A stretch of 64,000 nucleotides of DNA from NCBI RefSeq assembly GCF_016863535.1, contig NZ_BOPB01000010.1, forward strand, positions 1 to 64,000. The letters are read 5' to 3'. This DNA is from Micromonospora lutea (GTDB lineage: Bacteria; Actinomycetota; Actinomycetes; Mycobacteriales; Micromonosporaceae). The position numbers were made by a program, and so were the translations under genes. The notes under the pieces are model-generated. The model was given only the letters and a program-made list of their open reading frames with translations, did no database searches and was not told where the DNA came from. Shown piece by piece: positions 49,085 through 59,946 of this stretch; positions within the stretch are counted from its first letter, which is position 1, and each line of letters starts with the position of its first letter.

Positions 49085-49360
49085 TTGGTCGACATCGCCG
49101 GCCCGTACCTCCGCCGGAGGTGCGGGCCGGCGCTCGCGGCGCTTTGGACGGACTGTACGGGAATGTCGCCCGTATTTACTGAAACGTTATACATCGAAGC
49201 CTTGCCATAAATCGTTTTAACCGAAATAAATTGTTTAGCGACTCGACATAATGCTGGGACGGACACCATTCGGCACGGTGGCCGGACCAGCTCCACCTGG
49301 GACGGTCTTCGGCGAGCCGGCCCCCGCGACTCACGTCCAACAAGGACAGAGGAGACCGGA
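49085..49360 (+). promoter_or_regulatory. Intergenic region between the two ThuA paralogues
   Basis: Holds the terminator of the first gene and, from 49176, a repeat of the upstream block: TTACTGAAACGTTA (49176-49189), 9 nt, GCCTTGC (49199-49205), AAATTG (49228-49233). The spacing equals that upstream of the first gene, so both paralogues probably answer to the same regulator and have separate promoters. Confidence 0.55.
49097..49131 (+). terminator. Terminator hairpin after ThuA paralogue 1
   Basis: A 16-bp stem (49097-49112 / 49116-49131) with one wobble and a 3-nt GCC loop lies 13 bp after the stop. It separates the two paralogues into individual transcription units. Confidence 0.78.
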
Positions 49361-52300
49361 GTGCTCCGAACACCCCGTGCCCGCGTACCCATCACCGCCG
49401 CGCTACTCACCCTCGGCCTCGCCGCGACCGGCCTTGTCGGCGTTCCTGCCGCCCAGGCCGCGCCGAGCACCGAGACCATGGCGCAGCGCGCACCCGTCCA
49501 GCAGGTCCAGCCCGCAGCCGCGGCCGACGACTTCGCGGTCCTGGTCTTCTCCAAGACCGCCGGTTTCCGCCACGACTCCATCCCCACCGGCATCGCCACC
49601 ATCCAGCAACTCGGTGCGGAGCACGGTTTCACCGTCGACACCACCGAGGACGGCGCCGCCTTCACCGATGCCAACCTCGCCCGCTACCAGGCGGTGATCT
49701 GGCTCTCCACCACCGGTGACGTGCTCAACACCGACCAGCAGGCCGCGTTCGAACGCTACATCCAGGCCGGTGGCGGCTACGCCGGCATCCACGCCGCCTC
49801 CGACACCGAGTACAACTGGGCCTGGTACGGCGAACTGGTCGGTGCGTACTTCAACAGCCACCCGGCCAACCAGACGGCCACCGTCAAGGTCGAGGATCCG
49901 GCGCACCCCTCCACCGCCCACCTGCCGGAACGCTGGTCCCGGTTCGACGAGTGGTACAACTACCGCACCAACCCGCGTGGCGCGGTGCACGTGCTGGCCA
50001 CCCTCGACGAGAACAGCTACAACCCGGGTTCGGGCGCGATGGGGCATGACCACCCGATCGCCTGGTGCCAGGACTACGACGGCGGTCGCGCCTGGTACAC
50101 CGGCGGCGGCCACACCCACGAGTCGTACGCCGAACCGAACTTCCGCACCCATCTGCTCGGCGGCATCCGCACCGCAGCCGGGAGCGAGGGAGCCGACTGT
50201 GGGGCGTCGCTGACCGCCAGCTTCGAGAAGGTGACGCTGGACAGCAACACCAGCAACCCGATGGAGCTGGACATCGCCCCCGACGGCCGGGTCTTCTACA
50301 TCGAGCGCGACGGCCGGGTCCAGATCATCAAACCGGACACCGGCAACACCGTCACCGCCATCGACCTCGACGTCTTCACCGGCAACGAGGACGGCCTGAT
50401 CGGCATCCGGCTCGACCCGAACTTCGCCACCAACAACTGGGTGTACCTCTACTACGCCCCGAACGACGGGATCGCGCGTAACCTGCTGTCCCGGTTCACC
50501 GTCTCCGGCGACACGATCGACCCGGCGAGCGAGCAGCAGGTGCTGCGGGTCGACACGCAGCGCAACACCTGCTGCCACGCGGGCGGGACGATGGTCTTCG
50601 ACTCGGCCGGCAACCTCTACCTGGCCACCGGAGACAACACCAATCCGTTCTCGTCGGACGCGTACACCCCGATCGACGAGCGGCCCGGCCGCGCCGACTA
50701 CGACGCGCAGCGCAGCTCCGGCAACACCAACGACCTGCGCGGCAAGGTGATCCGGATCCACCCGGAGGACGACGGGACGTACACCATCCCGGAGGGCAAC
50801 CTGTTCCCGCCGGGCACCGAGAAGACCCGTCCTGAGATCTACGCGATGGGCTTCCGGAACCCGTTCCGGATCGGCATCGACCTCGCCACGAACGTGCTCT
50901 ACGTGGCCGACTACGGGCCGGACGCCAACTCCGCCAACCCGAACCGGGGCCCGGAGGGCCTGGTCGAGTGGAACATCGTCGACCGGCCCGGCAACTTCGG
51001 CTGGCCGTACTGCCACGGCGCCAACAAGGCGTACAACGACTACCAGTTCCCGTCCGGGCCGAGCGGCGCCAAGTTCGACTGCGCGAACCTGGTCAACGAC
51101 TCGCCCAACAACACCGGCCTGACCAACCTGCCGCCGGCCATCGCGGCCACCGTCGACTACGGCTACGCCGCCAACCCGCTCTTCCCCGAGATCGGTGGCG
51201 GCGGCGCGCCGATGGGCGGCCCGGTCTACCGGTACGACGCCGACCTCGACTCCAACCGCAAGTGGCCGGCGTACTTCGACGGCAAGGCGCTGCTCGGTGA
51301 GTGGAACCAGTCGCGGATGTACACCATGCAGGTCACCTCGGACGGCAAGTCCCTGGTGGACATCAACCGGCTGCTGGACGGGATGAGCTTCATCCGGCCG
51401 ATGGACTTCGAGTTCGGCCCCGACGGCGCGCTCTACATGATCGAGTGGGGCAGCGGCTTCGGCGGCAACAACGACAACTCCGGCGTCTACCGGATCGACT
51501 ACATCGCCGGTGACCGGGCCCCGATCGCGGTGGCCAGCGCCGACCCCACCTCCGGGCCGGCACCGCTGACCGTCAGCTTCTCCAGCGCCGGGTCCCGTGA
51601 CCCGGACGGCGGTGCGCTCACCTACGCCTGGACGTTCGGCGACGGCGACACCTCTGACGAGGCCAACCCCACCCACACGTACGCCTCGGCGGGCAACTAC
51701 AACGCCCAGCTCACTGTGACCAACCCCAAGGGGCGCACCGCGGTGGCGAACGTGCCGGTCACGGTCGGCAACACCGTACCGACGGTCACCATCGAGTTCC
51801 CGCCGGACGGCGGCTTCTTCGACTGGGGTGACCAGGTCAAATACACCATCAAGGTGACCGACCCGGAGGACGGCGAGATCGACTGCGACGACGTCGAACT
51901 CCAGGTCCTCCTCGGCCACGACGAACACGCCCACCCGCTGGAGCAGCACACCGGCTGCGAGGGCGTGGTGCAGACCCAGCTCGCCGCCGGGCACGGCGCC
52001 GAGGCGAACGTGTTCACCGTGCTGGAGGCGACCTACACCGACAAGGGCGGCTCCGGTGACGCCAACCCGCTCACCGGTCGGGCCCTGGAGATCCTCCAGC
52101 CCAAGCGCAAGCAGGCCGAGTACTACTCCAACACCGGCCGGCTGGCGGACGGCGTCGGCAGCGGTGACCCGGGAGTGGGCAAGGAAGCCAGCGGCGACAG
52201 CGCCGGCGGTGGTGACAACATCGGCTTCATCGAGGACGGCGACTGGTGGTCGATCGAGCCGGCGAGCCTGACCGGCATCGAGTCGATCCGGTTCCGGGTG

Positions 52301-55195
52301 GCCTCGGCCAACTCCGGCGGCCGACTTGAGGTCCGCGCCGGTGCCGCCGACGGTCCGCTGGTCACCTCCGTCGTCGTACCGGGCACCGGAGACTGGCAGG
52401 CGTACACCGACGTCACCGCGGAGGTGCCGGCGGAGGCCGACTCGAACGGCAAGCTGTTCTTCGTCGCCCGTGACCCGGCCGGCGGCACGGCGAGCCTGTT
52501 CAACGTCAACTGGATCGACTTCCTCGGCAAGGGCGTGACCGACAACGCGCCGCCGGTCGTCACCGCCACCGCCACGCCGACCACCGGCACCGCGCCGCTC
52601 ACCGTCGCGTTCAGCGGTACGGCCACCGACCCCGAGGGCGACACCCCGCTGACGTACGAGTGGGACTTCGGTGACGGTGACACGGCCGACACGCTGAACG
52701 CCGAGCACACCTACGCCGCGCCCGGCAACTTCACCGCCACCCTGACGGTGACCGACAGTCGGGGTGCCCGGTCGTACGCCACCGTGCCCGTCCGGGTCGA
52801 ATCGCCGAACACCTCCTGCCTCGGGGCACGTTCGGACAACTTCGACGGCGACACGCTCAACCGCGACCGGTGGAGCAGCGTGGTGCGGGAGAACCAGCTC
52901 CTGTCCGTCTCCGACGGCGCGCTGCGACTTCCCACCGAGGCCGGTGACCTCTACGGCAGCCGCAACGACGCGACAAACCTGGTGCTCCAGCCCGCGCCGA
53001 CGGGTGCCTGGCAGGCGACCACGAAGGTCACTGTCCCGGTGACGGCCACCTACCAGCAGGCCGGTCTGATCGTCTACGGCGACGACGACAACTACGCCAA
53101 GGTCGACCTGCTCTACAACGGCAGCCGGCGGGTGGAGTTCCTCCGGGAGACTGCCGGCACACCGCGCAACGACAGTGACGACAACGTCGCCGCGCCCGAG
53201 GGTGACACCGTCTACCTGCGGATCAGCAGCGACGGCACCAACCTGACCGCGGAGATGTCGGCCGACGGGCAGACCTACAGCCCGGTCGGGCGCTCCGCCG
53301 AGCTGGCCGGCATCGAGAACCCGCGGATCGGCCTGTTCGCCCTCAACGGTGGCACCGACGCCCCCGTCGTGGATGCCGCGTTCGACTGGTTCCAGGTGGT
53401 GCCGGACGAGCCGGCCGGGCCGGTCGACCCGTCCGACGACTTCGACGGAATCTCGCTGGACAAGTGCCGGTGGAACGCGATCCTGCGGGAGGACCCGAGC
53501 GCCTACCGGGTCAGCGGTGGGAAGCTCTACGTCGACGTGCCCAACGGTGACATCTACGGCACCAACAACACCGATCCGACGAACTTCATCCTGCAGAACG
53601 CCCCGACCGGCGACTGGACGATGGAAACCAAGATCGACGGCAGTCTGCTGGACGAGCAGTACCAGCAGGCGGGTCTGATCGTGTACGGCGACGACGACAA
53701 CTACCTCAAGTTCGACTTCGTCGTGGACAACCAGGCCGGCCAGCCGGTGTCCCGGCGGATCGAGTTCCGCAGCGAGATCGACGGATCGATCCAGGATCCC
53801 CAGCCGGGGGCGGAGAACCTGACCTCGTCCGAGTGGTACCTGCGGGTGTCGCGCGCCGGTGACACCTTCACCGCGTCGTACTCGGCGGACGGCACCACCT
53901 GGACGGCGTTGACCGAACTGGTCAACGCGGCCGTGGGGGCGACCCCGAAGGTGGGCGTGTTCACCCTCAGCGGCAACCAGACCGCCTCGAAGGTGGCGTC
54001 GTTCGACTACTTCCGGTTCTCCGCGGAGGAGGTGCCGAGCGACACCGTGGCGCCGGTGACCACCGCCGAGGTGTCCGGTACGCCGGTCGACGGCTGGCAC
54101 GCCGGTCCGGTGACCGTCACGCTCTCCGCCACCGATGCCGACGGCGGCAGCGGGGTGGCCCGCACCGAGTACCAGCTCGGTGAGGCCACCGAGTGGACCA
54201 CCTACACCGACCCGGTGCAGGTGACCGGGGACGGCGAACACGAGCTGCGGTTCCGTTCCGTCGACGAGGCCGGCAACGTGGAGGAGACCAAGACGGTAAC
54301 CGTCAAGATCGACACCACGGCACCGGTCAGCACCGCGACGTTCGCTCCGGCGAACGACGAGGGTTGGCATGACGGCGCCATCCCGGTGGTGCTCACCTCG
54401 ACCGATGCCGGTTCCGGGGTGGAGCTGCTGGAATGGTCGCTCGACGGCGGTGACTGGACGCCGTACACCGACCCGGTGGAGATCAGCGGTGACGGCCTCC
54501 ACGAGTTGCTGTACCGAGCCACCGACAAGCTCGGCCACGTGGAGACGTTGAAGTCGGCGGTGGTACGCATCGACGGCACGAAGCCGACCCTGCTCGTCTC
54601 CGGCATCGCCGACGGCCAGCTCTACGGCGACAGCCAGGACGTGCGGGTCTCCTGGCAGGCGGTCGACCCGACCTCCGGCATCGCCACCGTGGTCGGCACG
54701 CTCAACGGCCGGCCGTACGCCAGCGGCACGCTTCAGGCGATGTACGAGCTGCCGTTGGGCCTGCACGAGCTGACCGTGACCGCGACCGACAAGGCGGGTA
54801 ACGCCACCACCACGTCGGTCCGGTTCTTCGTCACCACCTCGTTCCGGGACATGCAGAACCTGCTGGACCGGTTCAAGGTGACCGGACGCCTGTCGAACAA
54901 GGCGTACGACCAGTTGTCGAAGCGGCTGGGCAACGCCCGTACGGCCGAGGCGGCTGGCAACGACAAGCGGGCGATCAACCAGCTCACCGCGTTCCGGACG
55001 CTGGCCGGCGACGCCACGCTGGTCGGCGAGGCGGAGATCCGGGACACCCTGGTCCGGGACGCCGACGCCATGATCACTCGGCTCGGCGGCACGGCCAGCA
55101 CGGCGGGCGTCAAGGCTAACGACGGCAAGTCCGTCAAGGGCGCCGGTCGCCTCGGCGAGGATCCCACCCGGCTCGCCCCCGGTCGTCGCCTGTGA
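49361..55195 (+). CDS. Secreted ThuA-like / sugar dehydrogenase-like modular protein 2
   Basis: A 1944-aa exported paralogue with the same order of domains: signal peptide, ThuA-like (57-270), GSDH propeller (285-716), PKD, Ig-like, CBM6-like (914-1053), PKD, two DUF1349-like domains (1153-1346, 1356-1555). It has an extra C-terminus: two OmpL47-like Ig repeats (about 1560-1653, 1655-1740; DGWHAGPVTVTLSATDADG and EGWHDGAIPVVLTSTDAGS), a third Ig-like stretch and a final helical FIMAH-like domain (about 1826-1896). GTG 49361 follows an AGGAG-containing leader. Probably cell-wall or matrix associated. Confidence 0.9.
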   Translation: MLRTPRARVPITAALLTLGLAATGLVGVPAAQAAPSTETMAQRAPVQQVQPAAAADDFAVLVFSKTAGFRHDSIPTGIATIQQLGAEHGFTVDTTEDGAAFTDANLARYQAVIWLSTTGDVLNTDQQAAFERYIQAGGGYAGIHAASDTEYNWAWYGELVGAYFNSHPANQTATVKVEDPAHPSTAHLPERWSRFDEWYNYRTNPRGAVHVLATLDENSYNPGSGAMGHDHPIAWCQDYDGGRAWYTGGGHTHESYAEPNFRTHLLGGIRTAAGSEGADCGASLTASFEKVTLDSNTSNPMELDIAPDGRVFYIERDGRVQIIKPDTGNTVTAIDLDVFTGNEDGLIGIRLDPNFATNNWVYLYYAPNDGIARNLLSRFTVSGDTIDPASEQQVLRVDTQRNTCCHAGGTMVFDSAGNLYLATGDNTNPFSSDAYTPIDERPGRADYDAQRSSGNTNDLRGKVIRIHPEDDGTYTIPEGNLFPPGTEKTRPEIYAMGFRNPFRIGIDLATNVLYVADYGPDANSANPNRGPEGLVEWNIVDRPGNFGWPYCHGANKAYNDYQFPSGPSGAKFDCANLVNDSPNNTGLTNLPPAIAATVDYGYAANPLFPEIGGGGAPMGGPVYRYDADLDSNRKWPAYFDGKALLGEWNQSRMYTMQVTSDGKSLVDINRLLDGMSFIRPMDFEFGPDGALYMIEWGSGFGGNNDNSGVYRIDYIAGDRAPIAVASADPTSGPAPLTVSFSSAGSRDPDGGALTYAWTFGDGDTSDEANPTHTYASAGNYNAQLTVTNPKGRTAVANVPVTVGNTVPTVTIEFPPDGGFFDWGDQVKYTIKVTDPEDGEIDCDDVELQVLLGHDEHAHPLEQHTGCEGVVQTQLAAGHGAEANVFTVLEATYTDKGGSGDANPLTGRALEILQPKRKQAEYYSNTGRLADGVGSGDPGVGKEASGDSAGGGDNIGFIEDGDWWSIEPASLTGIESIRFRVASANSGGRLEVRAGAADGPLVTSVVVPGTGDWQAYTDVTAEVPAEADSNGKLFFVARDPAGGTASLFNVNWIDFLGKGVTDNAPPVVTATATPTTGTAPLTVAFSGTATDPEGDTPLTYEWDFGDGDTADTLNAEHTYAAPGNFTATLTVTDSRGARSYATVPVRVESPNTSCLGARSDNFDGDTLNRDRWSSVVRENQLLSVSDGALRLPTEAGDLYGSRNDATNLVLQPAPTGAWQATTKVTVPVTATYQQAGLIVYGDDDNYAKVDLLYNGSRRVEFLRETAGTPRNDSDDNVAAPEGDTVYLRISSDGTNLTAEMSADGQTYSPVGRSAELAGIENPRIGLFALNGGTDAPVVDAAFDWFQVVPDEPAGPVDPSDDFDGISLDKCRWNAILREDPSAYRVSGGKLYVDVPNGDIYGTNNTDPTNFILQNAPTGDWTMETKIDGSLLDEQYQQAGLIVYGDDDNYLKFDFVVDNQAGQPVSRRIEFRSEIDGSIQDPQPGAENLTSSEWYLRVSRAGDTFTASYSADGTTWTALTELVNAAVGATPKVGVFTLSGNQTASKVASFDYFRFSAEEVPSDTVAPVTTAEVSGTPVDGWHAGPVTVTLSATDADGGSGVARTEYQLGEATEWTTYTDPVQVTGDGEHELRFRSVDEAGNVEETKTVTVKIDTTAPVSTATFAPANDEGWHDGAIPVVLTSTDAGSGVELLEWSLDGGDWTPYTDPVEISGDGLHELLYRATDKLGHVETLKSAVVRIDGTKPTLLVSGIADGQLYGDSQDVRVSWQAVDPTSGIATVVGTLNGRPYASGTLQAMYELPLGLHELTVTATDKAGNATTTSVRFFVTTSFRDMQNLLDRFKVTGRLSNKAYDQLSKRLGNARTAEAAGNDKRAINQLTAFRTLAGDATLVGEAEIRDTLVRDADAMITRLGGTASTAGVKANDGKSVKGAGRLGEDPTRLAPGRRL

Positions 55196-55200
55196 TCCAT

Positions 55201-55232
55201 GGGCCCCGTCCGGTCTCGACCGGACGGGGCCC
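55201..55232 (+). terminator. Terminator hairpin after ThuA paralogue 2
   Basis: A perfect 14-bp stem (55201-55214 / 55219-55232) with a CTCG loop lies 5 bp after the stop of the second paralogue. Confidence 0.85.
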
Positions 55233-55288
55233 GACGGCCGCGGCACACCCGGCTGGTAATGGGTGGTCGGGACCGGTTTCAAGCGGTA

Positions 55289-55329
55289 CGGCAGGGCCCG
55301 GCACGCAGCGCGCGTGCCGGGCCCTGCCG
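55289..55329. terminator. Perfect 18-bp hairpin near the aldo/keto reductase 3' end
   Basis: Arms 55289-55306 and 55312-55329 are perfect reverse complements with a 5-nt loop. It lies 28 bp beyond the stop of the minus-strand aldo/keto reductase and probably terminates that gene, backing up the plus-strand terminator. Confidence 0.8.
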
Positions 55330-55357
55330 GTTGTCCAGCGTCGACGCCGCCACGCCG

Positions 55358-56320
<963 letters not shown>

Positions 56321-56383
56321 GAGATCACCATATGTCGCCCCGTCGGGTGGTCGCAGGGCTGACGGCAGGAGCCGATGCGGTGG

Positions 56384-58063
56384 TCAGCCCACGTCCCACA
56401 CCGGCTCGTCGGTCTCGACCACCTCGCCGTCGCCCCGGAACAGCAGGAACCGGTCGAAGGTCCGGGTGAACCAACGGTCGTGGGTGACCGCCACCACCGT
56501 GCCGGAGAACGCGGCGAGTCCGGCTTCCAGCGCCTCGGCCGAGGCCAGGTCGAGGTTGTCGGTGGGCTCGTCGAGCAGCAGCATGGTCGCACCGGACAGC
56601 TCCAGCAGCAGCACCAGGAAGCGGGCCTGCTGCCCGCCGGAGAGGGTGCCGAAGCGCTGATCGCCCTGTCCGGTCAGCTCGTACCGGCTCAGTGCCGCCA
56701 TGGCCGTGTGTCGGTCCATGCCGGCCCGGTGCTCGTCGCCCCGCCACAGGATGTCGACGAGTGTCCGGTCCATCAACTCGGGCCGGTCGTGGGTCTGGGA
56801 GAAGTGACCGGGACGCACCCGCGCACCAAGCCGGGCCACCCCGTCGTGCGCCACCGGCGCCAGCACCTCCGCACCGTCGACCGGGCCGTTCGCCGGGTCC
56901 GGGTCCGTCCCGCCCCGGGCCAACAGGCGCAGGAAGTGGGACTTGCCGGTGCCGTTGGCGCCGAGCACCGCGAGACGGTCGCCGTACCACAGCTCCAGGT
57001 CGAAGGGATAGGTCAGGCCGTCCAGTTCCAGCTGCTCGCAGACCAGCGCGCGCTTGCCGGTCCGTCCACCGGCCAGCCGCATCCGGATGTCCTGCTCCTT
57101 CGGCGGTACGGGCGGCGGCCCGGCCTCCTCGAACTTGCGCAGCCGGGTCTGCGCCGCCTGGTAGCGCGAGGCCATGCTGGAGTTGTACGCGGCCTTCTGC
57201 TTGTACATCAGCATCAGCTCGCGCAGCTTCTGATGCTCCTCGTCCCACCGTTTGCGCTGCTCGTCGAGGCGGTCGTGCCGCGACAGGCGCGCCGCGTGCC
57301 AGCTGGCGAAGCCGCCCGGGTGCACCCAGGCGCTGCCACCCTCCACGGCGACCACCCGGTCGGCGGTGTGCGACAGCAGTTCCCGGTCGTGCGAGACGTA
57401 CAGCACCGACTTGGCCGACTCCCGCAGCCGCGCCTCCAACCAACGTTTTCCGGGCACGTCGAGGAAGTTGTCCGGCTCGTCGAGCAGCAGCACCTCGTCG
57501 GAGCCGCGCAGCAGTAGTTCCAGGGCGAAACGTTTCTGCTGTCCACCGGAGAGGGTGCGAACCGGGCGATGCCGGGCGGTCTCCCAGGGCAGGTCGAGGA
57601 CGATGGTGGCGACGGTGTCGAAGAGCACCTCCGCGTCGTACCCGCCGGTCTCTCCCCAGGCGGCCAACGCGTCGGCGTACGCCAGTTGAGCCTTGCCGGC
57701 GGCGGTGCTGTACTTGCCGCGCAGCTCTGCCTCGCGCATGGCCGTCTCGGTCTCGGCCAGCCGGTGGCCGGCGGCGCGCAGCGGTGGCGGGGCGAGCGAC
57801 AGGGCCAGGTCGGCGAGGGTCGACTCGTCGCCGATCATGCCGATGAACTGGCGCATGACGCCCAGCCCGCCGGTACGCGCGATCGCGCCGGTGGTCACCG
57901 GCAGGTCACCGGCGACCATCCGCAGCAACGTCGTCTTGCCCGCGCCGTTCGGGCCGACCAGTGCCACCTTGGCGCCCTCACCAACCCGGAACGACACGTC
58001 GGCGAAGAGTTCCCGCCCGTCCGGCAGGACATGCCCGACCGCCGCCACGTCCACGTATCCCAC
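56384..58063 (-). CDS. ABC-F family ATPase
   Basis: A 559-aa soluble protein with two ABC domains and no membrane segments. First site: GPNGAGKTT near residue 37, LSGGQQKR near 187 and LLLDEPDNFLD. Second site: GANGTGKS near 365, LSGGQQAR near 480 and LLLDEPTDNLD. The linker between them is charged and helical (about 265-325), as in ribosome-acting ABC-F proteins. GTG start at 58063. It could act in translation or antibiotic protection; a specific role cannot be assigned. Confidence 0.92.
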   Translation of the reverse strand: MGYVDVAAVGHVLPDGRELFADVSFRVGEGAKVALVGPNGAGKTTLLRMVAGDLPVTTGAIARTGGLGVMRQFIGMIGDESTLADLALSLAPPPLRAAGHRLAETETAMREAELRGKYSTAAGKAQLAYADALAAWGETGGYDAEVLFDTVATIVLDLPWETARHRPVRTLSGGQQKRFALELLLRGSDEVLLLDEPDNFLDVPGKRWLEARLRESAKSVLYVSHDRELLSHTADRVVAVEGGSAWVHPGGFASWHAARLSRHDRLDEQRKRWDEEHQKLRELMLMYKQKAAYNSSMASRYQAAQTRLRKFEEAGPPPVPPKEQDIRMRLAGGRTGKRALVCEQLELDGLTYPFDLELWYGDRLAVLGANGTGKSHFLRLLARGGTDPDPANGPVDGAEVLAPVAHDGVARLGARVRPGHFSQTHDRPELMDRTLVDILWRGDEHRAGMDRHTAMAALSRYELTGQGDQRFGTLSGGQQARFLVLLLELSGATMLLLDEPTDNLDLASAEALEAGLAAFSGTVVAVTHDRWFTRTFDRFLLFRGDGEVVETDEPVWDVG

Positions 58064-58110
58064 GTCGGCATCCTGCCCGAGCCGAACCGACCAGCCAACC
58101 GATTACCCGG

Positions 58111-58725
58111 TCAGCCGGTGACGCGCAGCACCCGAAATCCCTTCTGACTGGCGTGCCGAGCGACCTGCCAACCCTGCTCGACCAGCCAACTCTGCAACGA
58201 GTCACCGCCCAGGTGGCGGGCCACCACGAGCCAGGCCACCCCATCCGGAGCGAGCCGGGGCAGCCAGCGCAGCAGCATCCGGTGCAGCTCCTCCTTGCCG
58301 ACCCGGATCGGCGGGTTGGACCAGATCTGCGCGAAGCGGAGGTCGGCGGGCACCTCATCGGGTGCGGCCACCCGCAGCCGGCCGGACAGACCGAGCCGGG
58401 CGGCGTTCTCAGCCGTGACGTTCCGAGCCCGCTCGTTCACGTCCACCGCCCAGGTCGTCGCGGCGGGGGCGACGGTGGCCAGCACACAGGCGATCGGGCC
58501 GAACCCACAGCCGAGGTCGAGCAGGGCACCGGTGGTCGCGGGGTCCGGCGGTTCGGCCTTCCGCAACAGCACGGTGGTGCCGGGGTCGAGCCGATTGGCT
58601 GAGAAGACCCCGGACGCCGAGACCAGGGTGTAGTCGCGCCCAGCGACGGTGAACTGCACCTCGCGCGCACGAGCGGGCGCGTCCGGTTCGGCGGTGAAGT
58701 AGTGGTCCCCGGTCACGCGGGCCAT
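58111..58725 (-). CDS. RsmC-like class I methyltransferase
   Basis: A 204-aa enzyme: motif I LLDLGCGFGPIACVLA near residue 70, AVDVNERA near 93 and the NPPIR motif near 137, typical of N-methyltransferases of the RsmC/RlmG group acting on nucleobases. It is shorter than E. coli RsmC, having only the catalytic half. Likely target is 16S or 23S rRNA. ATG at 58725. 47 bp upstream of the ABC-F gene, possibly co-transcribed. Confidence 0.88.
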   Translation of the reverse strand: MARVTGDHYFTAEPDAPARAREVQFTVAGRDYTLVSASGVFSANRLDPGTTVLLRKAEPPDPATTGALLDLGCGFGPIACVLATVAPAATTWAVDVNERARNVTAENAARLGLSGRLRVAAPDEVPADLRFAQIWSNPPIRVGKEELHRMLLRWLPRLAPDGVAWLVVARHLGGDSLQSWLVEQGWQVARHASQKGFRVLRVTG

Positions 58726-58844
58726 TCTCGCACCCAGTCAGGATCCGGTCGAAGGTGCGGCGGCCGAAGTGGATCCGACACGTCCACCCACCGCATTTCC
58801 GCAAAATACCTGCTAAAGGGATAAACATCCCTACTCTGGACGAC

Positions 58845-59936
58845 ATGGTGTATCGGTACGACTCCGATGAGGACGCATACGGCCCGTACCGGGACGACGA
58901 GCCCGAGGGCATCTCGCCCCAGCCCGTCCCGCCGCCGGCAGGCCCGTCCCCGTCGCGCTTCCCCACCCCGTCGCTGGCCCGGCCGAACCAGATCATGCTG
59001 CCGTCGTCGACGCCGCCGCGCGGGACCTTCTCCACCACGCAGCAGGAGCCGCCACCACGGTACGACCCGGCACCGGCAACACCCGACGAACCGACGCCGG
59101 TCGGCGTGGCGGCGGAGGCTGGCACGAACACTGTCGTACCGCCGCCGCGGCGCAACAGCGGTCGCGCCTGGCAGCTGCTGATCGGCGGTGCCGCAGCGCT
59201 GGTGCTGGTCGCCCTCTGCGGTCTCACCGCCGCCACCCTGCTGGACGGTCGGACCCTGATCGGTCAGCAGGCCGCGCCCAGCGCGGCGACCGACACCACC
59301 GGCGAAACGGTGCCCGCCGAGGCGAGCGACCTCGATTCCCGGGACACCGACCAGGCACCGCTCACCGCCCGCGAGGTCTTTCCCGCCAGCACTCTCGCCG
59401 TCGGTGACGGTGAGAACGGCTATGAGGTGCTACGCACCCAGTCCAGCGCCAGTTGCGCGGTGGCCGCCACCGGGGAGGTCGGCGAGCTGTTGGTGCGACT
59501 CGGCTGCAACCAGGTCGTCCGCGCCACCCTCCGCACGCCGGACGGCGACCACCTGGTCACCACGGGCCTGTTCAACCTCACCGACCGGTCCAGCGCCGAA
59601 CGAGCCCGGGACCGGATCCGCCAGCTGCTCGACGAGCGGCAGGGCCGTTTCCGCGGCCTGTCGGCGGGAGACGGCACCGAGGTCGTCGCCACCGCCCCGG
59701 CGCGGGTCGGCTGGCAGGTACGCGGCCACTACATCGCCTACGCGGTGGTCGCCCGCACTGACGGCGCGACCATCCGCTCCGGTGACACCACGGTCCGCGA
59801 GATCCTCTTCGACATGCTCGAACAACATCTCAACCAGGGCGTGCTGGAGCGGCGGGCCGAGGGCGGGACGGCGAGCCAGCCGACCGAGCCGCCCACCGAC
59901 GACACCGGCAGCCAGGGCGAGTCCACCGAGGACTGA
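58845..59936 (+). CDS. Single-pass membrane-anchored protein of unknown function
   Basis: A 363-aa protein: Pro/Asp-rich disordered N-terminus (about 1-105), one transmembrane helix (LLIGGAAALVLVALCGLTAA, about 108-127) and an extracytoplasmic domain (about 165-335) with two Cys (SASCAV, RLGCNQ) that may form a disulfide, then a Thr/Pro/Glu-rich tail. The ATG at 58845 is preferred over a longer frame with a non-typical basic lead. No family recognised. Confidence 0.82.
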   Translation: MVYRYDSDEDAYGPYRDDEPEGISPQPVPPPAGPSPSRFPTPSLARPNQIMLPSSTPPRGTFSTTQQEPPPRYDPAPATPDEPTPVGVAAEAGTNTVVPPPRRNSGRAWQLLIGGAAALVLVALCGLTAATLLDGRTLIGQQAAPSAATDTTGETVPAEASDLDSRDTDQAPLTAREVFPASTLAVGDGENGYEVLRTQSSASCAVAATGEVGELLVRLGCNQVVRATLRTPDGDHLVTTGLFNLTDRSSAERARDRIRQLLDERQGRFRGLSAGDGTEVVATAPARVGWQVRGHYIAYAVVARTDGATIRSGDTTVREILFDMLEQHLNQGVLERRAEGGTASQPTEPPTDDTGSQGESTED

Positions 59937-59946
59937 CCGACCGCCG

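Noticed and set aside
49403-55282. 1959-aa open frame antisense to ThuA paralogue 2
   Set aside because: Same GC-bias effect; its pattern simply mirrors the paralogue's antisense frame.
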